Below are positions 9,978 to 18,777 of a stretch of 64,000 nt of DNA, one piece after another; within the stretch, counting starts at the first letter, position 1, and each line of letters opens with the position of its first letter. The notes under the pieces were generated by a model. The model did no database searches. It was not told the origin of the DNA and saw only the letters and a program-made list of their open reading frames with translations. A program made the position numbers and the translations under genes. Source of the stretch: Proteus penneri (GTDB lineage: Bacteria > Pseudomonadota > Gammaproteobacteria > Enterobacterales > Enterobacteriaceae); contig NZ_PHFJ01000002.1 in the NCBI RefSeq assembly GCF_003144535.1, forward strand, positions 62,001 through 126,000, written 5' to 3'.

Positions 9978-10817
9978 ATGTTAAAGCGACTGGATGATTT
10001 TTTATTAGAACCACCATTGAAGCCCTTTAGAGGTATAAAACGATTTATTGTTGAATTTCTTTTTTTTGGTGTGAAAGAAGCGCGTTCTTGTTTATTTGCG
10101 GGGTTTTTCTTTTTTATTTTATTTGCAACACCAAGTAAAGGAATATTAGGAATACCTCGTTATGACGTTTTACTTATTCTCGCTATTGCTTTCCAATTAT
10201 GGATGGTATGGGGCAAACTCGAAACATGGGATGAATTAAAAGCGATCTGTTTTTTCCACATTGTTGGTTTTGTGATGGAATTATTTAAAACATCAGCGGC
10301 AATTGGATCGTGGAAATACCCTGATTTTGCTTACACTAAATTATGGGAAGTTCCTTTGTTTACAGGATTTATGTACTCCGCAGTAGGAAGTTATTTAATT
10401 CAAGCATGGCGTTTTTTAAAAGTACGAATTGAACATTATCCACCTTATTGGATGGCAACTTTGGTTGCGCTCGCTATCTATATTAATTTCTTTTCTCATC
10501 ACTTTATCGGCGATTATCGCTGGTATTTAACTGCCTTTATTTTAGGTCTTTATGCTCGTAGTGTGGTTTACTTTACGCCTTATGATACAGAGCGAAAAAT
10601 GCCACTATTATTGGCTTTTGTTTTAATAGGTTTCTTTATTTGGCTTGCTGAGAATTTCGGTACATTTTTTGGTGTATGGCAATATCCTAATCAAATGGGT
10701 GCTTGGTCTGCAGTACATGCAGGAAAATGGGGCTCTTGGTCATTGTTAGTCATTGTTACATTTACTATCGTGGTTCATTTAAAGCATATTAAACACAGCA
10801 TCAGTGTAGCTAAGTAG
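9978..10817 (+). CDS. DUF817 family integral membrane protein
   Basis: The function of this family is not known. The 279-residue protein has about seven or eight hydrophobic segments separated by short loops, so it sits in the inner membrane. Features I associate with DUF817 are KEARSCLFAGFFF near residue 35, LETWDELKAICFFH near 82, YTKLWEVPLFTGFMY near 117, and a C-terminal region rich in Trp and Gly. The start has GGAAG upstream. It occupies the place of chiQ between chiP and fur, with its own long leader, so it is probably separately transcribed. No substrate is proposed. Confidence 0.8.
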   Translation: MLKRLDDFLLEPPLKPFRGIKRFIVEFLFFGVKEARSCLFAGFFFFILFATPSKGILGIPRYDVLLILAIAFQLWMVWGKLETWDELKAICFFHIVGFVMELFKTSAAIGSWKYPDFAYTKLWEVPLFTGFMYSAVGSYLIQAWRFLKVRIEHYPPYWMATLVALAIYINFFSHHFIGDYRWYLTAFILGLYARSVVYFTPYDTERKMPLLLAFVLIGFFIWLAENFGTFFGVWQYPNQMGAWSAVHAGKWGSWSLLVIVTFTIVVHLKHIKHSISVAK

Positions 10818-10841
10818 AGTTATCCTCGGATTTTAGGCAAT

Positions 10842-10872
10842 AAAAAAGGAACTGTTGGCAGTTCCTTTTTTT
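10842..10872. terminator. Bidirectional terminator between the DUF817 gene and fur
   Basis: A 13-bp stem, A-rich on the left and T-rich on the right (core AAGGAACTG with CAGTTCCTT), has a TTGG loop. It gives a U tract on both strands, so it can serve the converging genes. Confidence 0.85.
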
Positions 10873-10896
10873 TACTGAGAGATTATCCAGAATGAA

Positions 10897-11343
10897 TTAT
10901 TTCTCATCATGTGCGTGGCTATCTTCTTTACAATTACCTTCAGCGCAGTGGCCATATAGATAAAGGCTATGATTGGAAAGTTTGATACCATGACGTTCAG
11001 CGATGTTTCTTTGGCGCACTTCAATCGCATCATCTGTAAACTCGATAACTTTACCACAATCAAGACAAATTAAATGATCGTGATGGTGTTGTTGAGTTAA
11101 TTCAAATACTGATTTACCACCTTCAAAATTATGACGGGTAACAATACCAGCATCGTCAAATTGGTTTAAGACGCGATACACGGTTGCCAGACCAATCTCT
11201 TCACCGATATCGATGAGTTTTTTATAGAGATCTTCAGCACTGACATGATGGCACTCAGGATCCTGGAGCACTTCCAAGATCTTTAAGCGAGGAAGTGTAA
11301 CTTTTAACCCAGCATTTTTTAACGCTTTATTATTGTCGGTCAT
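10897..11343 (-). CDS. fur: Fur, ferric uptake regulator
   Basis: Fe(II)-dependent global repressor of iron uptake genes. The protein is 148 residues, exactly the enterobacterial size. The N-terminal winged helix includes GLATVYRVLNQF (51-62). The His-rich metal site HHHDH spans 86-90. The structural zinc cysteines fall at C93, C96, C133 and C138, as in E. coli. It lies downstream of fldA on the same strand, with a Fur box in between that predicts autoregulation. Confidence 0.98.
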   Translation of the reverse strand: MTDNNKALKNAGLKVTLPRLKILEVLQDPECHHVSAEDLYKKLIDIGEEIGLATVYRVLNQFDDAGIVTRHNFEGGKSVFELTQQHHHDHLICLDCGKVIEFTDDAIEVRQRNIAERHGIKLSNHSLYLYGHCAEGNCKEDSHAHDEK

Positions 11344-11496
11344 GCGGATTTAATCCTGTTGCTAATGGTGAATTTAATTTTTGTGCTCACAAATAGGTTT
11401 TATTCATTAATACTCGGGTGAATAAATAACCTTATTGATTATAGGCATGATATTTAAAAATAAACACCCCACCTATCACACTATCTTAGCACACCA

Positions 11497-11515
11497 TTGA
11501 ATAATTATCATTCTC
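11497..11515 (-). promoter_or_regulatory. Fur box upstream of fur
   Basis: Read on the minus strand, GAGAATGATAATTATTCAA matches the 19-bp consensus GATAATGATAATCATTATC at 14 positions, including the central ATGATAAT. It lies in the 189-bp fldA-fur spacer about 155 bp before fur. Confidence 0.65.
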
Positions 11516-11532
11516 AATATTGAGAATTTATT

Positions 11533-12060
11533 TTATCCCAGAATTTCGTCTAAGCTCATTTCTTCTTTGATTTGAGCAACCCAAGCGTCAACACGCTCTT
11601 CGGTTAATTCTGGTTGACGATCTTCATCAATTGCAAGACCGATAAAATGATTATCATCAGCAAGTCCTTTAGAGGCTTCGAAATGATAGCCTTCAGTTGG
11701 CCAATGTCCGACGATAACTGCACCACGAGGCTCAATAATATCGCGAATGGTACCCATTGCATCACAGAAATATTCTGCGTAGTCCTCTTGGTCACCACAA
11801 CCAAATAGTGCAACAAGCTTACCATTAAAATCAATATCTTCTAGTGTTGGGAAAAAATCATCCCAATCACATTGTGCTTCACCATAATACCAAGTAGGAA
11901 TACCTAGTAACAGAATATCGAACGCTTCGATGTCTTCTTGACTAGATTTTGCAATATCATGAACTTCGGCATTATCAGCGCCCAGTCTTTCTTGAAGCAT
12001 TTTGGCAATATTTTCTGTGTTGCCAGTATCACTGCCGAAGAATATTCCTATGATTGCCAT
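11533..12060 (-). CDS. fldA: FldA, flavodoxin I
   Basis: Small FMN electron carrier of the cytoplasm, used for example by methionine synthase, biotin synthase and IspG/IspH. The 175 residues match E. coli FldA (176). The phosphate-binding loop GSDTGNTENIA covers 9-19, W57 lies in PTWYYG, and the second FMN-stacking loop GCGDQEDYAEYF is present. It is upstream of fur on the same strand, as in E. coli. Confidence 0.97.
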   Translation of the reverse strand: MAIIGIFFGSDTGNTENIAKMLQERLGADNAEVHDIAKSSQEDIEAFDILLLGIPTWYYGEAQCDWDDFFPTLEDIDFNGKLVALFGCGDQEDYAEYFCDAMGTIRDIIEPRGAVIVGHWPTEGYHFEASKGLADDNHFIGLAIDEDRQPELTEERVDAWVAQIKEEMSLDEILG

Positions 12061-12089
12061 AAAGTGAGATAACCTCTTTTATTCTAAAT

Positions 12090-12213
12090 TCGTTATATTT
12101 CAAATTGTAGCGTTATTGACTACGTCTATTCTCACAAGTTACATACTTTTTGTATGTTCCTAGTGACTCATTCACTTGTCACCTAGCTACACTTCAAAAT
12201 ATTTAGAGTATAT
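12090..12213. repeat. Dispersed imperfect palindromic repeat, copy B
   Basis: About 124 bp directly upstream of fldA. The left end is TATTTCAAATTGTAGC, the right end GCTACACTTCAAAATATTTAGAGTATAT, split here as GCTACACTTC and ATTTAGAGTATAT. The apex is ACATAC-TTTTT-GTATGT. The TTCAA(G/A)TTG(C/T)AG and ATTTAGAGT(G/A)TAT ends match copy A at 3157-3284. Confidence 0.6.
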
Positions 12214-12333
12214 TTGTCTGTGTTTGAACAATTACTAGTGAAAGATAAGCATTGTGTTTTCATAATAGAAAACTAAAAATGTATTTTGACGAAAATAGCA
12301 GGCTAATTCTGTCGAATTTGTGTGGTTTATCTG

Positions 12334-12642
12334 CTAGCTATTTTTGTTTTGATGCATTTTTAAGGCGTGATTTTGCGCCAATTGCTCTAGTAATATTTCT
12401 TCAATAAGTTCACTACGACTGACGTTTCTTTCTGTCGCTAACTCATTGAGAGCATTCACAGCATCTTCATTTAATTTTAACTCAACTCGACGTAACCCAT
12501 TGACTCTATCACGTCTTAATTGATTGCGTTTATTAATTCTAAGCTGTTCATCCCGAGAAAGCGGGTTTGTTTTAGGTCGCCCAGGTCTGCGTTCATCTGC
12601 GAACAAATCCAGAGTGGTGCGATCAGTTTGTTCTTTTGCCAT
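12334..12642 (-). CDS. ybfE: YbfE family protein (LexA-regulated in E. coli)
   Basis: A 102-residue basic protein of unknown function. The N-terminus MAKEQTDRTTLDLF and the segment RRPGRPKTNPLSRDEQLRIN are almost identical to E. coli YbfE. The C-terminal part (ELATERNVSRSELIEEILLEQ) looks like a ribbon-helix-helix DNA-binding fold. I chose ATG 12642 to match the family; the frame stays open to 12723 but that extension is atypical. E. coli ybfE belongs to the SOS regulon, yet I found no convincing LexA box here. The order fldA-ybfE-ybfF is conserved. Confidence 0.88.
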   Translation of the reverse strand: MAKEQTDRTTLDLFADERRPGRPKTNPLSRDEQLRINKRNQLRRDRVNGLRRVELKLNEDAVNALNELATERNVSRSELIEEILLEQLAQNHALKMHQNKNS

Positions 12643-12853
12643 AAATTTTGCTGTGAAAGGGCGTATACCAATGACTAAATTGCGAAACGCCCAATAATAC
12701 CCCACATAGTGATGTCTCGCCACTGCTTCCTGAATTTAACCTATTGTGATTTGGTCTTTTTATCAACAGACACTATTTTTAAGCACAATAATTATACACT
12801 CTATGACATTCTCATTTTTCAGTGGCGTTATTTTAAGCTATAACGTTTATTAA

Positions 12854-13642
12854 TTAAGCTTTTTCTAAAAAACGACGAATGGCCTTAATAACGGTATCGG
12901 GTTTTTCTGAATGCACCCAATGCCCTGTGTTTGCGACAACAAAGGCGGTTGCGAGAGGAAATTGGCGAGCTATATTTTCACGATACTCATCTAAAATATA
13001 AGGTGATAAACCGCCACGAATAAATAATACAGGATGATGCCAAGCAGGCACCTCTTGCCAGCCAATAATGTCTGAATAAGCATTTTTTATTGCAGGTAAA
13101 TTAAATAGCCACTGACCATTTTTGAATGATTTGAGTAAAAACTGGATCACACCTTCCTCTTCAATAAAAGGGCGCATGATTTCCATAGCATCTTGACGAC
13201 GTGTGGCTTGAGCTTCTGTTACGGCTTCAAGCGCAGCAAAAATTTTGTCATGACGGCGAACGTTGTAAGCAACAGGAGACATATCAATCACAACAATATT
13301 TGCGATACGTTCGGGGGCTAATGCTGTCATCGCCATCGCAATTTTGCCTCCCATTGAGTGCCCAATAATAATGGCTTTTGGGATAGCTAAATTATCAAGC
13401 AATGCAAGTACATCTTGCGCCATATCTTGATAATTCATACTTTCGCTATGAGGAGAGTGTCCATGGTTACGCACATCAATTTGTATCACGGTATTATCTT
13501 GACGAAGTGCGCGACTTAAAACGCCTAAATTATTGAGGTCACCAAAGAGGCCGTGGATCAAGACGATAGGTAAATTAGATGCAGGCGCAGGTGTAGTTTC
13601 AGGTTGGTGTAATTGATAATTTAATAATGTATTGAGTTTCAT
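12854..13642 (-). CDS. ybfF: YbfF, alpha/beta-hydrolase esterase
   Basis: Cytoplasmic acyl esterase family; E. coli YbfF hydrolyses acyl-CoA and short esters in vitro. The 262-residue protein has the oxyanion motif LIHGLFGD, the nucleophile elbow GHSMGG and the catalytic His in NTGHWVHSEKP. ATG 13642 (MKLNTLL) matches the E. coli start; an upstream ATG at 13687 would add 15 non-conserved residues. It is followed on the same strand by ybfE. Confidence 0.92.
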   Translation of the reverse strand: MKLNTLLNYQLHQPETTPAPASNLPIVLIHGLFGDLNNLGVLSRALRQDNTVIQIDVRNHGHSPHSESMNYQDMAQDVLALLDNLAIPKAIIIGHSMGGKIAMAMTALAPERIANIVVIDMSPVAYNVRRHDKIFAALEAVTEAQATRRQDAMEIMRPFIEEEGVIQFLLKSFKNGQWLFNLPAIKNAYSDIIGWQEVPAWHHPVLFIRGGLSPYILDEYRENIARQFPLATAFVVANTGHWVHSEKPDTVIKAIRRFLEKA

Positions 13643-14097
13643 ATTAATGACCAAAATGATTGCGATTTTTTCTATGATGACATGCACAAGATGCTAAGCC
13701 AACTTATCGCAATAATATAAAAGAGTAATGAAACTCAGAAATAATTAATAAGATAAATTTATAAAAATCCATAAAATAATATTTTATAGATATATGCTCT
13801 AAAGTTATTTAAGAAATTGAAATATTAACATTGCTAAAAAATAAATAGTCAGGATTTTATATTATTTGGTGGTTGGTGGTGTGATATGTTTGAATTTAAA
13901 ACTGATTTTGTGTGAATAAGTTCAAAGAATAGAAGATGATACCAAGATAAACAATAGGATAAATACCGAGCTTAGCCTTTCAAACGGTAGGATCTTGAAT
14001 AGATCTTCTTTAAGTTATTGAAATTTTACCTATTTTGTTTTTAAAGATTATATCTTATAATCCTAATTACTTTTTTTGAAAACAGTACTGGGTAGCA
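13643..14097. other. Divergent ybfF/seqA spacer
   Basis: A 455-bp AT-rich gap. The only element noted is a perfect -10 hexamer TATAAT at 14056-14061, 37 bases before seqA, with a weak -35 (TTTTGT or TTTGTT). No open reading frame or repeat is apparent. Confidence 0.4.
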
Positions 14098-14649
14098 ATG
14101 AAAAAGATAGAAATTGATGACGAACTTTACCGCTATATTGCTAGCGAAACTAGGCATATCGGTGAAAGCGCTTCAGATATTTTAAGGCGTCTACTGAAGC
14201 TTGATGCCAAACAGCCCGTACAACCAGTCGTCGTCACTGAGTCAGTACAAGCACCTGTTATGAAACAGGAAGCTGAACCTAAATCGATTACGCCAGCAAA
14301 AAATCCGATTCGTGAAATGCGAGAACTGTTGTTATCTGACAGCTATGCAGAAAAAACAAAATCAGTTGATCGTTTTTTACAGATCCTTTCTACGTTATAT
14401 AGCCTAGATAGTGCTACTTTTACTCAATCTGCTGAAACAGTACATGGACGAACACGCATCTATTTTGCTGGTGATGAACAAACATTACTCGATAGTGGGC
14501 GTCATACAAAACCGCGCCATATTTCAGGTACGCCGTTTTGGGTTATTACTAACTCGAACACAGAGCGTAAAAGAACAATGGTACAAAGCATCATGCAGGA
14601 TATGCAATTTCCTGCAAATGAGATTGATAAGGTGTGTGGAACTATCTAA
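14098..14649 (+). CDS. seqA: SeqA, negative modulator of replication initiation
   Basis: Binds hemimethylated GATC sites to sequester oriC and organise new DNA. The 183-residue protein has the N-terminal oligomerisation domain (KKIEIDDELYRYIA, then IGESASDILRRLLKL), a Pro/Val-rich linker at about 40-65, and the C-terminal DNA-binding domain with HGRTRIYFA and GTPFWVITNSNT. It ends in KVCGTI like E. coli. It is just upstream of pgm, the standard seqA-pgm unit. Confidence 0.97.
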   Translation: MKKIEIDDELYRYIASETRHIGESASDILRRLLKLDAKQPVQPVVVTESVQAPVMKQEAEPKSITPAKNPIREMRELLLSDSYAEKTKSVDRFLQILSTLYSLDSATFTQSAETVHGRTRIYFAGDEQTLLDSGRHTKPRHISGTPFWVITNSNTERKRTMVQSIMQDMQFPANEIDKVCGTI

Positions 14650-14723
14650 CCACTATTGTTAATTGATGCATTGCAAAGGCTTTTGTTTAAAGCGTGATTG
14701 TGATGTCTAATAGGAGAAGGTTC

Positions 14724-16364
14724 GTGGCAATTCATCCAAGAGCAGGGCAGCATACTCGTCAAAGTGATCTGATTAATGTGGCGCAATTAACGTCTCAATA
14801 CTATTCACTTAAACCTCAAGTTAGCAATAATGCTCATCGTGTGAAATTTGGTACATCTGGTCATCGTGGAAGTGCAAATCGCCATAGCTTCAATGAAGCC
14901 CATATTTTGGCAATTGCACAAGCTATTGCTGAAGTACGTGCAAAAAATGGAGTAACAGGGCCATGTTATGTGGGTAAAGATACTCATGGACTGTCAGAGC
15001 CTGCGTTTATTTCTGTTTTAGAAGTACTCGCTGCCAATAAAGTGAAAGTGGTTATTCAAGAAAATAATGGCTATACACCCACACCGGCAGTTTCTTTTTC
15101 TATTTTGACTTACAACGATGCACATCAAGATATTGCTGATGGCATTGTTATCACGCCATCACATAACCCACCTGAAGATGGCGGTATTAAATATAACCCA
15201 TCAAATGGTGGGCCTGCTGATACTGACTTAACTTCGGTTATTGAAAAACGTGCTAATGAACTGCTTGAAAATAATTTAGCAGGGATCAAGCGTCTTTCGT
15301 ATGATGAAGCATTGGCGAGTGGTTATATTGAAGCTCAAGACTTAATTATGCCTTATGTCAAAGCGTTAGGTGACGTTGTTGATATGGAAGCCATTAAGAA
15401 AGCCGGCTTAAAATTAGGTGTTGATCCATTAGGTGGTTCCGGTATTGAGTATTGGAAACGCATTGGTGAATATTATGGTCTTGATCTTGAATTGGTTAAC
15501 GATCAAGTCGATCAGACATTCCGTTTTATGACGCTCGATCATGATGGCGTTATTCGTATGGATTGTTCATCACCATGGGCAATGGAAGGTTTATTACAAT
15601 TGCGTGATAAATTTGACTTAGCCTTTGCTAACGATCCAGATTACGATCGTCATGGTATTGTGACGCCATCTGGTTTAATGAATCCTAACCACTATTTAGC
15701 GGCTGCGGTTAACTATCTTTTCCGTCATCGTCCACAATGGGCTAAAGATGTAAAAGTGGGTAAAACACTGGTTTCAAGTGCAATGATTGACCGTGTTGTG
15801 GCAGATTTAGGTCGTGAGCTAGTTGAAGTGCCTGTTGGTTTTAAATGGTTTGTTCAAGGCTTATTTAATGGTGAGTTTGGCTTTGGTGGTGAAGAGAGTG
15901 CTGGTGCATCTTTCTTACGCTTTAATGGTAAACCATGGTCAACTGATAAAGACGGTATTATTTTATGCCTGCTGGCTGCCGAAATGAAAGCAGTAACAGG
16001 TAAAGATCCGCAAGAACATTACAATGAATTAGCACAACGTTTTGGTTCACCAAGCTATAACCGTATTCAAGCATCAGCAACCCATGAACAAAAAGCACTG
16101 TTGTCACGTTTATCCCCTGAAATGGTGACTGCTAGCACATTAGCTGGCGACCCAATTACAGCTCGTTTAACACATGCTTCAGGTAATGGCGCGTCAATTG
16201 GTGGCTTAAAAGTGATGACCGATTACGGTTGGTTTGCGGCTCGTCCTTCTGGTACTGAAGAAGCCTATAAGATTTACTGTGAAAGCTTCCGTGGCCCCGA
16301 GCACCGTGAATTAATTGAAAAAGAAGCCATTGAAATAGTAAATAATGTTTTTGCTAACAAATAA
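14724..16364 (+). CDS. pgm: Pgm, alpha-D-phosphoglucomutase
   Basis: Interconverts glucose-1-phosphate and glucose-6-phosphate, supplying UDP-glucose for surface polysaccharides. At 546 residues it is the E. coli size. The phosphoserine is S146 in [11 protein letters not shown], the metal loop is DPDYDRHG, and the C-terminal phosphate loop is [11 protein letters not shown] chose GTG 14724 (reads VAIHPRAG, matching E. coli MAIHNRAG) because AGGAGAAGG precedes it closely; an upstream ATG at 14694 is in frame but off-family. It is 74 bases after seqA. Confidence 0.96.
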   Translation: MAIHPRAGQHTRQSDLINVAQLTSQYYSLKPQVSNNAHRVKFGTSGHRGSANRHSFNEAHILAIAQAIAEVRAKNGVTGPCYVGKDTHGLSEPAFISVLEVLAANKVKVVIQENNGYTPTPAVSFSILTYNDAHQDIADGIVITPSHNPPEDGGIKYNPSNGGPADTDLTSVIEKRANELLENNLAGIKRLSYDEALASGYIEAQDLIMPYVKALGDVVDMEAIKKAGLKLGVDPLGGSGIEYWKRIGEYYGLDLELVNDQVDQTFRFMTLDHDGVIRMDCSSPWAMEGLLQLRDKFDLAFANDPDYDRHGIVTPSGLMNPNHYLAAAVNYLFRHRPQWAKDVKVGKTLVSSAMIDRVVADLGRELVEVPVGFKWFVQGLFNGEFGFGGEESAGASFLRFNGKPWSTDKDGIILCLLAAEMKAVTGKDPQEHYNELAQRFGSPSYNRIQASATHEQKALLSRLSPEMVTASTLAGDPITARLTHASGNGASIGGLKVMTDYGWFAARPSGTEEAYKIYCESFRGPEHRELIEKEAIEIVNNVFANK

Positions 16365-16390
16365 ATTAGTGCAATAAACGAGTTATATAG

Positions 16391-16424
16391 AATACACTCT
16401 ACCTAAAAGTAGAGTGTATTTTTT
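16391..16424 (+). terminator. Rho-independent terminator of seqA-pgm
   Basis: A perfect 12-bp stem (AATACACTCTAC with GTAGAGTGTATT) and 6-base loop are followed by TTTT. Confidence 0.85.
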
Positions 16425-16509
16425 AATTATTGAATATTTTTAGATCACAGCATTGATATCCATCATTGAGGTTGATTTAGAATTAAAAATAGAGTGGATA
16501 ATCAATATA

Positions 16510-16992
16510 ATGCAAAATAATTTTGTTTTACGCAGTGTACGTTACATGCTGGATCTAAGTGATGCACATGTTGTAGAAATCATGAAACTAGCCGATTACA
16601 CCGTCACAAAAGAGTTAGTCAATAGTTGGCTGAAAAAAGACGATGAACCTGAATTTGTCGAGTGTGACGATAATGCGATGGGACATTTTTTAAATGGCCT
16701 AATTTTTTATCGTCGTGGAAAAGATGAAAACTTCCCAGCACCTGAAGTTGAAAAGCGTATCACAAATAATATTATCCTAAAAAAACTGCGTGTCGCTTTT
16801 GAATTAAAAGATGTGGATATTCTGAAGATTTATGAGCTTGCAGACTTCCGTGTTTCTAAGCCAGAACTTAGCGCGATATTTCGTAAACCAGGACATAAAA
16901 ACTACCGTAATTGCGGTGATCAGCTGGTAAGGTATTTTCTGAAAGGCTTAACCGAAACTCTACGTGGCAAAGGTAAAACGGTTAAGAAATAA
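16510..16992 (+). CDS. yehS: YehS-like DUF1456 family protein
   Basis: A 160-residue cytoplasmic protein of unknown function. It has two related halves of about 70 residues: LRSVRYMLDLSD followed by MGHFLNGLIFYRRGKDE, and LKKLRVAFELKD followed by LVRYFLKGLTETLRGKG. This is the DUF1456 repeat seen in E. coli YehS. ATG 16510 (MQNNFVLRSVRY) is preferred over 16453, which adds a non-family N-terminus; the ribosome site is weak. It stands alone between two terminators. Confidence 0.85.
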   Translation: MQNNFVLRSVRYMLDLSDAHVVEIMKLADYTVTKELVNSWLKKDDEPEFVECDDNAMGHFLNGLIFYRRGKDENFPAPEVEKRITNNIILKKLRVAFELKDVDILKIYELADFRVSKPELSAIFRKPGHKNYRNCGDQLVRYFLKGLTETLRGKGKTVKK

Positions 16993-17018
16993 AGCAAAAT
17001 ATTTTAATCAAAATTACC

Positions 17019-17044
17019 TCCCTCTTTAATAGAGGGATTTTTTT
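17019..17044 (+). terminator. Rho-independent terminator after the yehS-like gene
   Basis: Stem TCCCTCT with AGAGGGA and loop TTAAT, followed by a run of seven T. Confidence 0.8.
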
Positions 17045-17536
17045 AAATAAAACGCTCCGTAGCACAAGAACTCATATTTAATCTTAAACGCTATGTGTGT
17101 ACATTTTATAATGATAAATTAGAGCAAAAGTGTTTATCGCTATTAATAAAAATCCTAATTTATTTAAAGAGTTAGATAGATATATAATATCTTTAACCTT
17201 TCCTTTTTCTGCTAAATTTGTCTTGTTTCGCAGTAAACTTGTATTTTTTAATATTCCATATCTCCTCCCATTTCCTCGCTGATTTATAATTTTACCTTTT
17301 CGGTAACCTATGACTAGTGTTACTTATCACGATTTAAGATAAGTAAAAATATCGTTATTCAATTGTTAATAAAATTTATTGAATATTTCTTTTTTGTTTC
17401 CATTCTGAAATTTAATTACATATCAAGCAAAATAAAGGTGATTTTTCGCACGAATTAAGTGGTCTGATCAGTAGTAAAATTTCATCAAATGAGGTAAAAT
17501 TTCACCATCAAATCAATCTCTATACAGGAGGGCACT
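17045..17536. other. AT-rich spacer before ybfA
   Basis: About 490 bp without a coding sequence. The short motif TAAAATTTCA occurs twice close to ybfA (within 17475-17506, ending TTCATCA and TTCACCA), which could be a direct-repeat operator. Nothing else stands out. Confidence 0.4.
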
Positions 17537-17743
17537 ATGCCAGCTTATAACGAATATACAAAAAAACATGTTTTAGCCCGTCGTTCTGGTGCTGTTGCGC
17601 TAGGTGTTGTGGCATTTCCTGTTATGATTTTTCATCCTAAACGTGCACAATTTTATAGCTATATACATCGTGTATGGTCTAAAACAAGTGATAAACCCGT
17701 TTGGTTGGCAAAATCAGAAATGGCACTAAATAGCCACAAATAA
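17537..17743 (+). CDS. ybfA: YbfA family small membrane protein
   Basis: A 68-residue protein of unknown function with one hydrophobic segment (about residues 18-33, AVALGVVAFPVMIF). The C-terminal half RAQFYSYIHRVWSKTSDKPVW is nearly identical to E. coli YbfA (about 19 of 21 positions). The start has GGAGGGC upstream. In E. coli the gene lies next to the kdp operon, which is not seen here. Confidence 0.88.
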   Translation: MPAYNEYTKKHVLARRSGAVALGVVAFPVMIFHPKRAQFYSYIHRVWSKTSDKPVWLAKSEMALNSHK

Positions 17744-17964
17744 CAGAATATAAAAATAACGCCTGCAAATGTGGGCGTTATTTTCATCCCGCTTTAAGTA
17801 CTTTCCCGTGTGACCTTCTTGTTTTTCCTTATCTTCAAATAATCTTTAATTTTTACGTTACAATAAGCAGTAATAAGTCATTTAAACGAAGGCTATTAAC
17901 CTAATGCTATTTATCTTATTGTTATATAAATAGTGGCATTCGTGATAACAGGGAAATAAATAAA

Positions 17965-18708
17965 ATGAAGAATACTGATCTGGAATTGGTGATTAATGAA
18001 AAGTTAAGCATTGAGAACTTTCAAGATTATGCACCTAATGGACTTCAAGTTGAAGGACGTCCTCATATTCAAAAAATAGTAACGGGTGTAACGGCAAGCC
18101 AAGCATTACTTGATGAGGCTGTGCGATTAAACGCTGATGCCATTTTAGTACATCATGGTTACTTTTGGAAAAACGAACCTGTTGTTATTCGTTCAATGAA
18201 GCGTAATCGCTTAAAGACATTACTTTGCAATGACATTAATCTTTTTGGTTATCATTTGCCGTTAGATGCGCACCCAATCTTAGGGAACAATGCTCAATTA
18301 GCGTTAAAAATGGGCGTTAAAGTTGAAGGTGAAATATTACCGTTAGTGCCTAAAGGCGTGTTTGATTTACCTTTAACACCGCTTGAATTAAAAGCACGTT
18401 TAGAAAAAGCGTTACAACGCAATGTATTGCATTGTGGTGATAATGCACCTGACGCTATTCGCAGTATTGCGTGGTGTACGGGGGGCGGACAAGGCTTTAT
18501 TCAAGATGCCGCAGAGCAAGGTGTGGATGCCTTTGTAACAGGTGAAGTTTCAGAACAGACTATTCATATTGCAAGAGAAATGGGCGTTCATTTCTTTGCC
18601 GCTGGGCACCATGCGACAGAGCGTTATGGTATTAAAGCATTAGGTGAATGGCTTGCTCAAACACATCACTTCGACGTGACATTTGTTGATATTGATAATC
18701 CAGCATAA
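17965..18708 (+). CDS. ybgI: YbgI, Nif3-family dinuclear metal-binding protein
   Basis: Toroid-forming metal protein sometimes annotated as GTP cyclohydrolase 1 type 2; its physiological role is unsettled. The 247 residues match E. coli YbgI end to end. The metal-binding motifs VHHGYFWKNE and GYHLPLDAHPILGNN lie in the N-terminal half and AAGHHATERYG in the C-terminal half. In E. coli it heads the pxp 5-oxoprolinase operon; here the next genes are the yeh-like cluster on the opposite strand, so it appears monocistronic. Confidence 0.95.
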   Translation: MKNTDLELVINEKLSIENFQDYAPNGLQVEGRPHIQKIVTGVTASQALLDEAVRLNADAILVHHGYFWKNEPVVIRSMKRNRLKTLLCNDINLFGYHLPLDAHPILGNNAQLALKMGVKVEGEILPLVPKGVFDLPLTPLELKARLEKALQRNVLHCGDNAPDAIRSIAWCTGGGQGFIQDAAEQGVDAFVTGEVSEQTIHIAREMGVHFFAAGHHATERYGIKALGEWLAQTHHFDVTFVDIDNPA

Positions 18709-18727
18709 ACCCATTTATTCTTATCTT

Positions 18728-18766
18728 AAAAGCTATCTCCCAAATTAAAGAGAGATAGCTTTTTTC
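18728..18766. terminator. Bidirectional terminator between ybgI and the SWIM-protein gene
   Basis: A 12-bp stem, AAAAGCTATCTC with GAGATAGCTTTT, has a 12-base loop. A T tract follows on the plus strand and TTTT on the minus strand, serving the converging transcripts. Confidence 0.8.
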
Positions 18767-18777
18767 GCTAATATCAA

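Noticed and set aside
12643-12780. Search for a LexA box upstream of ybfE
   Set aside because: E. coli ybfE is SOS-controlled, but no CTGT-N8-ACAG motif with acceptable match is present here.
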